Shown here: piece after piece, positions 1 to 11,500 of the stretch
Layout: each line of letters starts with the position of its first letter
Numbering within the stretch: position 1 is the first letter of the stretch
Assembly: GCA_947652115.1 (NCBI GenBank)
Contig: OX393563.1
Span: 26,329,294 to 26,393,293, forward strand
Reading direction: 5' to 3'
DNA: 64,000 nucleotides
Origin: Blastomussa wellsi
Lineage: Eukaryota; Cnidaria; Anthozoa; Scleractinia; Plerogyridae
Translations under genes and position numbers: made by a program
Notes under the pieces: model-generated
Seen by the model: the letters and a program-made list of their open reading frames with translations, nothing else
The model's database searches: none
What the model was told of the DNA's origin: nothing

Positions 1-1028
1 ATAGTCGAAGCGATATCTCTTGAACCTCTTTCAACCTCGAAGTACAAAATTACACCTAACTGTCGGTTCGAAAAAACGAAAAAAACACTTCCCCTTGAGA
101 CCAAATTTCGACGCCATGTCGAAACGCGGTTCTCAACATTTTGGTGTGTCTTTTTACCGGATGTGCCGCCGGAGATTTCAAACACGCTAGCTAAGTTGCC
201 GAGAACATTTTGTTTAGTCTTCACATTCAATTTGAGCTGACTTCAATCATGGTTCGTTAATGAGCCAAATTAAACTTAACAGAGTTTGCATCAAGATCGG
301 GTCTTATAATTTAACTCTTGTTGGCGTTTAGGTAAACTGGAATTCTTTACAGTGGTGTTTCTCGTTATAGCATTTTTTAGGTTATAATTTGGCATTTCCG
401 ACATTCGAGCTATAGTATTTTAGTCAAAAGCAACATGGGAAATTTTAATGAATATAATAACCTATAAACGTTAATTCTCTCAAGAACCCTTTAAAAGAAA
501 ACTGACAAAACGGGTTTTTGCCAATTTTGAAAAACACACTGTACATAGTTAACTTGGTTATTAACCCGAGGGCTCGCAATTCTATCCCAGAAAACAAGTT
601 TTGTGATTTAAGTGTCGTTCACTTTCAATGTGGTTTCTATTTCATATAACTCTAATATAAAATACTGATTAGATTCGCGGGGATTTGAGTATTTCAATTA
701 CCCTTAAACGCACGGTAAGAGCTTTAACAAATAATATATCATCCGCTGCGTTGCGCTCAATGAACTACCATCAGCTACTGATCATGAAAAACAAGACAAT
801 TCACAATCCCGATGACAGTAGGGCAAAAGGCAAATTTATAGTACCTCAGAATCCAGATGCTTGATCCAATGCGTTCAGCTAGTTTGTACAGGAAGAGTAA
901 TTGAAGAAAACCGACTTCAAGGTCACATTATCAACAAAAGGCCGCAATATTGTAAGCAATTAAAGATAAAGAGACAACATTATTAATGTCAAGCATCTAG
1001 CTCGGTTACGAAAGTTAACATAATTCAA

Positions 1029-2438
1029 AATTCATCGCGACACCATTACATTCCTATTCTTCTTTTCTATGGTTTAATCTCTTTCATATTTTTATATTTT
1101 TCCATTTGATGACCCTATGCGCAGCAGGAAGCCTTCCAACCGATGTATTCATTTCCTGACTTTGGCTCTCCGTTAGCTTCGGATAAGAATAATGGCATAA
1201 TGGCAAATCTCAATGTCTACCGTGCACGCGGAATTCAATTTGCGGTATGACTGTGTTTACGTAAGGCCGACACTTTCATAAGGAATTCCTGATAAGAATG
1301 AACACAGTCAATTTCTTTCTTGGCTTTTAACAAGTCAGGTCATTGACAGTGCATATGTACACTTGTTTGTGTAATTAATGTTTACTTTATTAATTGTAGG
1401 CTCAATCATCTCAGGGTAAGGATAATTATCAAACTGACTGGATGTGGCACATTGAGCTACATTGACTGGGAGGGAGAATGGGCCCGACGTACTTTTTGGG
1501 GTTAAAAATTTACCCGCTCAGTATTTTTTTTTTTTTTTTTGGGGGGGGGGGGGGGGTCAATAGATCTGTCACGTATTTTTTTTAGGTCTTAAAGTGCTAC
1601 TACGATGAAATTTTCGATGTCCATTTTTTTACCTTTTCGTTAATAGTACGAATTTTGAGGTATCTTGCCAAATTTCAGTCCATTACAAACATTAGAAGTT
1701 GTCTTTTTTGTACTTTTATTTCCGAGAATTTACGGCAGCCATTAATTCTCCTTGTTCCAAGGCTTGGTTGAGAATTTGAGAAAATGACGTCATTTTCTCA
1801 AAATACCTCGCGGGTTGAAATTATAATAACAATTAGTACAGAAAATCGCACGAAGAAGAGCAAAAGCTTTGGACGTTTTCTGTACTTATTGTTATTATAA
1901 TTTCAACCTGTGAGGTATTTTGAGAAAATGACATCATTTTCTCAAATTCTCAACCAAGTCTTGGAACAAGGAGAATTGATGGCGGCTGTAAACCCTCTGA
2001 AATAAAAGTCTAAAAAACATGACTTCTAAAGTTTGTAACGGGTTGAAATTTGGCAAGATATCTAGGACATTTGTATTGTGCATGAAAATATAAAAATATA
2101 AATATCAAGAATTTGATCATAGTAGCACTTTAAAAATACGCGTATTTTTGGGGGTCACATCGTTGTGGCGATTGGTAGATCAGAAAAATATTCATTCAAA
2201 TTTACAGTAACGTGCAAAATCCTGCATTAGAGACTGTTTTATTGAATAAATCCGTATTGTGGTATTCAAGTCTTGTATTTTTTTGGGCAGGAAATTTTGA
2301 TGCCAGGTATTTTTTTGGGTCTAAATTTTAGGTTTGCACAATGAAGCTCCTTCGGACTTCCCCCCATGTATAATGCGAGTACCCCCCGGGATCGAAGCCA
2401 CATCTTCATTTGCTTATCTTGTTGTTTTACTGTTATTC
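1029..2438. other. Insertion block replacing the A/B unit junction
   Basis: This segment is absent from the C/D junction. It replaces the last ~330 bp of copy A and the first ~170 bp of copy B. It contains a T-run followed by a G-run (about 1527-1557) and a large foldback (1589-2133). No coding sequence was recognised. Confidence 0.7.
1589..2133. mobile_element. TTAA-flanked foldback element (MITE-like), ~545 bp
   Basis: The two halves are long inverted repeats. The left arm starts TTAA-AGTGCTACTA and the right arm ends TAGTAGCACT-TTAA. Most of 1650-1850 pairs with 1870-2080, around a short non-paired centre near 1855. TTAA at both ends suggests a TTAA-targeting (Kolobok or piggyBac-like) non-autonomous element. 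Related ends occur at 52832, 53814 and 56895. Confidence 0.75.
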
Positions 2439-5163
2439 AGATTTCAAACACGCTAGCTAAGTTGCCGAGAACATTTTGTTTAGTCTTCACATTCAATTTG
2501 AGCTGACTTCAATCATGGTTCGTTAATGAGCCAAATTAAACTTAACAGAGTTTGCATCAAGATCGGGTCTTATAATTTAACTCTTGTTGGCGTTTAGGTA
2601 AACTGGAATTCTTTACAGTGGTGTTTCTCGTTAGGGCATTTTTTAGGTTATAATTTGGCATTTCCGACATTCGAGCTATAGTATTTTAGTCAAAAGCAAC
2701 ATGGGAAATTTTAATGAATATAATAACCTATAAACGTTAATTCTCTCAAGAACGCTTTAAAAGAAAACTGACAAAACGGGTTTTTGCCAATTTTGAAAAA
2801 CACACTGTACATAGTTAACTTGGTTATTAACCCGAGGGCTCGCAATTCTATCCCAGAAAACAAGTTTTGTGATTTAAGTGTCGTTCACTTTCAATGTGGT
2901 TTCTATTTCATATAACTCTAATATAAAATACTGATTAGATTCGCGGGGATTTGAGTATTTCAATTACCCTTAAACGCACGGTAAGAGCTTTAACAAATAA
3001 TATATCATCCGCTGCGTTGCGCTCAATGAAGTACCATCAGCTACTGATCATGAAAAACAAGACAATTCACAATCCCGATGACAGTAGGGCAAAAGGCAAA
3101 ATTATAGTACCTCAGAATCCAGATGCTTGATGCAATGCTTTCAGCTAGTTTGTACAGGAAGAGTAATTGAAGAAAACCGACTTCAAGGTCACATTATCAA
3201 CAAAAAGGCCGCAATATTGTAAGCAATTAAAGATAAAGAGACAGCATTATTAATGTCAAGCATCTAGCTCGGTTACGAAAGTTAACATAATTGAAAGTGA
3301 ATAATAATCATGAATTCTTCAATTTAATATATTCCATCTCAGATATAAGAAAGGTCGATCAACATGCAAACCGCAATTCTATTAAACTTTCTCGGTTTCT
3401 CTTTCCGTGTGCTTTGGGACTTTGTCAAATGTTCGTCCCATTTTTTGGTATTTTTCTGCAAAAGGAGGTTTGTAGAAATTCTTTGTGCCATATTAATTAA
3501 CATCCGTTGTCTGTTTGTTGTCTGTTTATCTGTTTGTAAGTGAAATTATCCGCCATCACACATCACGTAGCTCTCAGTTACCTTGCTTCAAAATTGCACT
3601 AAATCTGTCCCTTTCATCGAAATCTTTCCTAAATAGTCGAAGCAATATCTCTGGAACCTCTTTCAACCTCGAAGTACAAAATTACACCTAACTGTCGGTT
3701 CGAAAAAACGAAAAAAACACTTCCCCTTGAGACCAAATTTCGACGCCATGTCGAAACGCGGTTCTCAACATTTTGGTGTGTCTTTTTACCGGATGTGCCG
3801 CCGGAGATTTCAAACACGCTAGCTAAGTTGCCGAGAACATTTTGTTTAGTCTTCACATTCAATTTGAGCTGACTTCAATCATGGTTCGTTAATGAGCCAA
3901 ATTAAACTTAACAGAGTTTGCATCAAGATCGGGTCTTATAATTTAACTCTTGTTGGCGTTTAGGTAAACTGGAATTCTTTACAGTGGTGTTTCTCGTTAT
4001 GGCATTTTTTAGGTTATAATTTGGCATTTCCGACATTCGAGCTATAGTATTTTAGTCAAAAGCAACATGGGAAATTTTAATGAATATAATAACCTATAAA
4101 CGTTAATTCTCTCAAGAACCCTTTAAAAGAAAACTGACAAAACGGGTTTTTGCCAATTTTGAAAAACACACTGTACATAGTTAACTTGGTTATTAACCCG
4201 AGGGCTCGCAATTCTATCCCAGAAAACAAGTTTTGTGATTTAAGTGTCGTTCACTTTCAATGTGGTTTCTATTTCATATAACTCTAATATAAAATACTGA
4301 TTAGATTCGCGGGGATTTGAGTATTTCAATTACCCTTAAACGCACGGTAAGAGCTTTAACAAATAATATATCATCCGCTGCGTTGCGCTCAATGAACTAC
4401 CATCAGCTACTGATCATGAAAAACAAGACAATTCACAATCCCGATGACAGTAGGGCAAAAGGCAAAATTATAGTACCTCAGAATCCAGATGCTTGATACA
4501 ATGCGTTCAGCTAGTTTGTACAGGAAGAGTAATTGAAGAAAACCGACTTCAAGGTCACATTATCAACAAAAGGCCGCAATATTGTAAGCAATTAAAGATA
4601 AAGAGACAGCATTATTAATGTCAAGCATCTAGCTCGGTTACGAAAGTTAACATAATTCAAGTGAATAATAATCATGAATTCTTCAATTTAATATATTCCA
4701 TCTCAGATATAAAAAAGGTCGATCAACATGCAAACCGCAATTCTATTCAACTTTCTCGGTTTCTCTTTCCGTGTGCTTTGGGACTTTGTCAAATGTTCGT
4801 CCCATTTTTTGGTATTTTTCTGCAAAAGGAGGTTTGTAGAAATTCTTTGTGCCATATTAATTAACATCCGTTGTCTGTTTGTTGTCTGTTTATCTGTTTG
4901 TAAGTGAAATTATCCGCCATCACACATCACGTAGCTCTCAGTTACCTTGCTTCAAAATTGCACTAAATCTGTCCCTTTCATCGAAATCTTTCCTAAATAG
5001 TCGAAGCAATATCTCTGGAACCTTTTTCAACCTCGAAGTACAAAATTACACCTAACTGTCGGTTCGAAAAAACGAAAAAAACACTTCCCCTTGAGACCAA
5101 ATTTCGACGCCATGTCGAAACGAGGTTCTCAACATTTTGGTGTGTCTTTTTACCGGATGTGCC

Positions 5164-5502
5164 GAATAACCCACCCCCCCCCCCCCCACCCCCACCCCCA
5201 TTGGGTGTTGACAAGGCATGGCTATTTATGGCCGCCATGTTGCGCGACTCCGTCGCCGTCGCCGTCGTCGTGCGTATGCGCCCACGAGCATTACCGCTAG
5301 CCATGATAACCATGAAAAAATCAACTCATGGGTTTCGTTTTCGTTCCCATATGAGTATGGGGCTCCGCCTTTTCTATCGTCGTAAGAGTTCGTTACACAA
5401 CATCCGAAGATGACCTCCGGTCGATCGATGTAATAATTTTTGAGAGGGACTGGGGAAAATCCATCCCAGCATGCAATACTTTATAGCGTGCAAAAATCCA
5501 AG
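5164..5502 (+). promoter_or_regulatory. Probable KHDC4 promoter and 5' UTR region
   Basis: A C-rich tract (about 5171-5202) is followed by a CpG-rich stretch with CGTCGCCGT runs (5248-5275) and a GCCGCCATGTT motif near 5230. The KHDC4 start codon at 5503 sits inside AAGATGGCGGC, which matches the YY1 consensus found at many animal TATA-less start sites. No TATA box was identified. The transcription start itself cannot be seen. Confidence 0.45.
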
Positions 5503-8500
5503 ATGGCGGCGTTTCGGCGGTGAGTGTTATTACTCTCTTTTAGCTTTCATTCTGTGCTCGACACAAGATGAAACGAGTATCTTTACGAGAAAATCAGGCA
5601 TTAATAACGTTAATTAGCTTTGAATCTTTTCTCTGTCGCGCGATAGTAAGCTAACATGAAAATGGAACAAAATTGTTTGTTCATGCCATGCCCAGGACAG
5701 CGTCAGAAAAAAAGAACAATCTTATGCGCTTTTTGTGTGTCCTTCTGCTCAGTTGAAACCAGCCTTAGCACTTTGCATGTAATTTAAACATACGCTTTGC
5801 TTGATTTGTTACGAGTCAGTTGCTTTTACAATAATTCTACCAAAGGCAAATCCGTATGGAATAGTTTCATACGCTGTAATTCGTTTGGACAATAATTCAA
5901 TTGTTTTATTTTGTTTTAAATATTGGTTCCAGCTGTTAGATGTTGTTTAATTGGCTTTGTAAAATGTGGTCTGGTATATGGCCCTTTGCTTGTTGTCCCA
6001 TTCGCAATCAATTATTACAATTCAGTGTTCAGGGGTGGGGCAGTGGTGAAAGTGCTTGTCCCTCGCCAATGCAGGGTCCAAAATTGCGACTCACTAGTTG
6101 CCAGTGTGACTGGAAATTTGTGTATTGGCGGCCAGAATTTCATAGCTAGTCGACAGCAGGTGACTAACTTTTAGCCTTATGCCAGTGTTTTTAATGAGTG
6201 CCCAAGGAATTAAATTGAGAAGTTCAGTGTTTGATTTCATCACGAAACTTACTCCTTGTCTTTTCAAAGTTTTCAATTTCCATAGAAAGTATTTAAGATA
6301 AAAAGTAAAGGTGAGATACAGTGTATCTTCTGTTAGATCGACATTTAGCGGCTGCCATGTTTTCAGCAGTTTCGTCTAACAGCCAAACTATAGCTACCAT
6401 GTGTGCATTGCAAAAACGTGACTTCTGTGCTTTCCCTTCCCCAGTTAGTGTTCAATGAATGAGCAACATGGCCGCTTGTTCGCACATGGCTTCTTGAAGG
6501 CTTCATACTGGTCATTCTTCAAACTAAACACAATGTTAAGTTTATCTTGGCAGCTAACAAACCACAACAAGAATTTATTACAAATTTGTAAGAGAACAGC
6601 CTGTATTTTTTGTATTTTTGCGCTGTGAGGCAGAAATTTTACCAACCACTTTTTGGCGACCAGATTTTTTCATTTGACAACTGAAAAAATGTCCAGTCGC
6701 CGCTTGGCGCCTACATAAAAAGTTAATTTCAGACCCTGCAAATGTGGCCCAGGTTCCCATCCCAGACCCAACGTCATACAGTACCGCTCGAAGATAAGCA
6801 AATTTTGTTGCAGAAAGAAGCGCTTCGCGGCCCAGACATTCCGGCAATGAGTGTTATCCCATTCTCAATTTAACAAACAGCGAGCGAATGAATTCGACTG
6901 GGTTCTTTTTTTTAAAAAAAATTGTTTAGTTGCCTGGTTTTATTTTTTCCAGATACCTATCTCAGAACATACATGTATTGTTTGATTCTCTATCAGTCAC
7001 AACAGTAAGCAGACACCGGCGAAAAGCAAGGCGACGTAAACAAAAGCGTGACCTTGCTATAACTTACAATATGCAAATTCGTATGGTTTTCAATTAAGGA
7101 TCAAAGCCGTCCTTTGATTCGTTTAACAAAAGCACACAAAACAACGCAAGTTAGAGGTGACAAAATGAATAACAAAGGCCAAACGCGTTGAAAATAAACG
7201 CACTGTCAAACGCGTTGGTAAAGATTCCCAAACGCGTTGAGAACGCGAAGCCAACGCGTGGAGAACGCGTTGAGTGGTTCGCTTATCTTCGAGCGGTACT
7301 GTATGTGGGTTGAGTTTGTTGTTGGTTCTCGTTCTTGGTCCAAAGGTTTTTCTCCTTGTTCTCTAATTTCTTCCCTCCATTTAAAAGCCAGCACTCTAAA
7401 TTCCAATTCAGTCTCGAGGCACGTACAGTGTCTGCACATCCTGAGAAGCTCCTGTGGGTAAACAAAGTGCATTTACCGTGTTCACAAGTTAAATTTTTTT
7501 TACAGTACCCCTGAAATGTAGTCAACACCAGACTTCTCTCTCAATGAAACTGGTTTATTTGAGGATTTAGCAAATGGGCACCATTAGAGAAAAACATGTA
7601 CCAGTAATTGTAATAACGTACATTATCATGTAGAATACGAAAAATGAAAAGCACGTTTTTCATAATTTTTTTTACCCTGAATTGGCCATTTTACATCAAA
7701 ATTGAAAGGGTTACATTTGTGTTAACATAGGTCAAAACGTAGTACAAAACTTTGTTCACCTTTACTAAATTAACTCAGGGATAATTGAGAAAACGATGTT
7801 TTATTTGCTGATCAAAATCTCACCTCTCCCAAAGTACAGGGCCTTGCATCTCAAGGTTCGCATCACCAAATTTTAGTCCCATTTGAAATTTTGTTCTCTA
7901 TCGCTTAAAGGGCTTGTATAAAAAATATTGAGCTTATTTATCCATTGGCGTCCTTAAAACGGGAGGTCGTATTTTGTTTTTCCGCCCTGTCGTATGCACA
8001 CTGTTTTGAAAGTTAAAGCAATTCTCCCTAACTTATGTTGACCATGAGGTTTGCAGAGTTAACTTTTAGCAAGCGTTATCATTTTCATATTGCACATTTT
8101 AGTCCAAGGAAAAGCAAGTGGGATGTACCATCCACTGGTAGCGATGACAACGCCGCCAATAGCAACAATATGTCAGCTACTGATGCAGCAAAAGAAAGAG
8201 CTGCAAAGTTGAATGCCATGTTGGCAGCTCAAGGAAAGCTTGCGAAAGGCAACCCACCTCCGTCAGTGGTATGACTAATTCCTAATTATGTTATTTGCAT
8301 GGATGTAACTATCGGTAGTCCATTTGCTAGGATAATATTGTAGACCATAATGAATGAATGCCTACTACAGTATATGAAGCATGTTCCAAGCATTCTGTGA
8401 GTTGGGGAGTACAGTAGAGCAAAAAACTGGATTAGTCTGAAGTATAGCCATCAGGGTTAAAAATAAGTTTTCGGAGCACTTGCCCTCTGGGCGAGCTACC

Positions 8501-11500
8501 TTCAAGCTGCAATTGCCCAGATTATTTTTCACTTGCCCAGTCTCCTGTATACACAATAAAAACATTTTTATTAAGCAATTACTGTAGTTCTTCAACCTCT
8601 CCCAGGATTATACTGTCATATACTTACAGTAAGTTTTTGTCCCTTTTTGAACTGTCTTTGTTTGAGCCAGTCTGAAAAATTTATAAGGTGTCGAGTAGCC
8701 TTTTAAACTGTTTGTGTGTCTAGTTTGAACTTCTTTACATTGCATTTTTGATGCATCTCAAGACATATTCCTCGGACATCTCAGGCTCTTTTTAATTCAT
8801 TTAACAATTACATTATGAGCTTGAGATTTCTATCGCGTGAGGGCATAGCCCGAGTCAACTATCACGCATAGAAATCGAGAGCGAATAAGCTAATTGTTTT
8901 AGTATAAATCTACTAGTCGTTCAAAACTTCAAAACAAGACAGATTCACGTTTTTTTTAACAATGATAAAAACAGGTCACGCCACACGAGGATAATTGACA
9001 ATTAACCGCACTGCTACGCTACTTATTGTCTATCACAGAATAGATAGTGGTAACATAGTCAATCAAAGAATGGCATTTGTGATAGAACGCTAGTAGATTT
9101 ATACTAAAAACTGATATTATCCCATCATCATCTGAATCTGCCACATTGCCAAAAAGAACGTCTGCATAGGAGGTTAACGAATCCTGTAGTTACCAATTAT
9201 TACAAAGCAGAAATCATTTTTGTATGTTAAACTTTATGATCCAGGACTCTGTGATTCAGCGGTTGGGTGAGATTTTAAAATGGTGGAAAGTAGAAAGTTA
9301 CACTTATTTTAAATAATATATTCTGGATGTGAAAATTAGGGTGCATTTATTAAACAGATTAATCGAAGATGACTTGGATCACGATGCATCAAAGAAACCA
9401 ACGAATCCTTTGTAAAGAGTGGATTCTTCAGTTCCTTTGATACATGATGAGCCGAGTGATCTTGGATTAATCTGTTTAGTAAAAAAAATGCAAAATCTGT
9501 TTTCGGATTTAAGAATTCAATCTTGGACTCTTTTAAATAAACGTACCCTTATATTCACCAAACTGGGCAAGTGATTCATGATTTATGCTCACCTGGTGGT
9601 TTTGACACTCGCCTGGATGAGCAGACGAGCGCTACTTCACAACCCTGTGGGAGGGGTCAGGAATGGTCCCTCAAAATTTTGCCGTGCTCACAAAATTAGG
9701 CTTGAGCTTGAAATGCTTGCGAAGTTTAGTCAGTACTTGTTTGCTTGTGCTCACTTACATGTATTTTTACAAGTGCTCGATACTCTGCAGGTAGCGGAGG
9801 TTCTTTTTTGCAAAATTCTCATAGCTTGTAAGGTTAATTTTTTGATACTCATGTTTGCAACAACACACGCATCACCTGTATACAATGAAATTTAAGCTTC
9901 AAGTTCTCTTTTACAGTGTAGGTTCTGTTTAGCTGAATGTGCTGTATGTTATTTTGTTTTATTTTTAGGGCCACCCATCACCTGCGGCAAAAGTCACAGC
10001 TCCTCTACCAGTAGCCTTTAACGATGGAAACAAGAATATTATCCAAGATCTTTTGACTGCTGAAGTGGAGATCAATGATTCTCCTTCTCGGTATGTCATA
10101 AAAATAATGAGTATTGCAGAAAATGTCCATACCTTACCATAGAGGGTCATTAGAAATTTCAATGGGGAGGGGTGTTATTGTGGATAATAAAGGCTGAGAC
10201 AAGCAAGGCGACAGTCGCGACTTGTAACAGCAACTGTGACCTGTGGAATTTTGTGAAGACCTTTATTGCTGTGACAGAATTTTATCACACAAATGCTAAC
10301 CTTTTTACAGATGCTGGACCTTTGTGGCAAGAATTACTTTCATTAGATTGTATGTCATGTTCTTATCACCCAGTATCCGCTGAAAAGCAACAACAAGAGA
10401 GGCTTGCAAAAGACGCTGGTTGGCATGTCCCTTTGAAGGGAAACAATTACCTTTTAGAGGAAGCTGTATCTCTACATTAAAGCTACATTAATATGGAATA
10501 TTAAAGACTTGTAGTAGCCATGTTACATGTGTACAGTGTAGAGCAGTTTTCAATTAAGTATTGTAAAAACCAAAACCAATGAAAGTAATTGCTCTAACAA
10601 ATCACTCTACTGTACAAATGTATATGAAATATTCAAAACATGAAGCGAGTAACTGTAGCCAGTGCAAAGTGCTGGAAAACAATGCACAAGCAAGTCACAA
10701 TTGGTTTTGGTTCAACTTCTGATTGGATGAGAAAATGGCAACACTTAGTTTTCTTGGCCAAGTCACCTTTAGCTTGGTTGGTCATACTGAGAAGTTCAAT
10801 GGTTTTGGCTTTGTGGCACTCAGTTGAAAACTATTCTATGCTAAACTATTTAGTGTATATGTCATAAATGAAGGTCATTTTTTTTTGTTTTGGCAGCACT
10901 CTCCTTTGCCGTGGTACAACACAAGATGAGGTAGATAATTATATGCCTTTATTCCTCTTTTTATCTTTCTTGTACTGCAGTAAAACAATTGGTGATAATG
11001 AGCCAGGATTATACTGGCATGGAATTGAAGATTTGACTTGACTGCTGACACATCTTCCTTCCTTTCATGTTTATTTCAGATCAATCGTTACAGTGGAGCT
11101 GCAGTGTCTACCAGAGGAAAATTCATGTCTGAACAAGAAAAGAGAGAAGCTGAAGGAACAGGGTAAATTGATCATTATTTTACTTGATACATGTAGCTGT
11201 TCGGTCCCCAGAGAAACAATGATCAATAACAGTTTTTTTATAACAGTTTATTACTGTTTCTGTGCTGCCAATGGAGTAGAAAAGATTTATCAGCAACTGC
11301 ATTTACATTTACATTTTACATTTACATACGTTACACCCGTAGGTCGGTAAAATCGTTAGATATCACACAACCTTAAAAATAAAAACAAACAAGTAAATAA
11401 ATAAAATAAATAAATGAATTAAGTATAGATATATTAATATATAAAATGATCTCATAAAAGTTAAACATAGAAAACTATATAGACTATATATAACTATTAT

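Larger units (their letters stand above)
1..5163. repeat. Interrupted tandem array of a ~1.36-kb unit
   Basis: The same sequence recurs in direct orientation. The phrase beginning atagtcgaagc occurs at 1, 3633 and 4997, and the phrase beginning agatttcaaacacgc at 173, 2439 and 3805. The last two full copies give a period of 1364-1366 bp. Copies differ by few substitutions, so the duplication looks young. Copy A (1-1028) is cut by the window edge and loses its last third; copy B (2439-3632) lacks its first ~170 bp; copy C (3633-4996) is complete; copy D (4997-5163) is a stub ending at a poly-C tract. No known protein domain is seen in the unit. Short open frames recur in it but look fortuitous. 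Confidence 0.9.

Noticed and set aside
3291..5313. Short frames repeated in the tandem units (for example 69 aa at 3291-3500, 77 aa at 3862-3629) as genes
   Set aside because: They are simply copied with the repeat, lack any domain and have no supporting signals.
7185..7275. CRISPR-like repeat array from the ACGCGTTG words
   Set aside because: The words are too short, spacing is irregular, and the DNA is eukaryotic inside a MITE.
10172..10480. 102-residue open frame as a gene
   Set aside because: It lies wholly in a KHDC4 intron, has no motif, and no splice or start context supports it.
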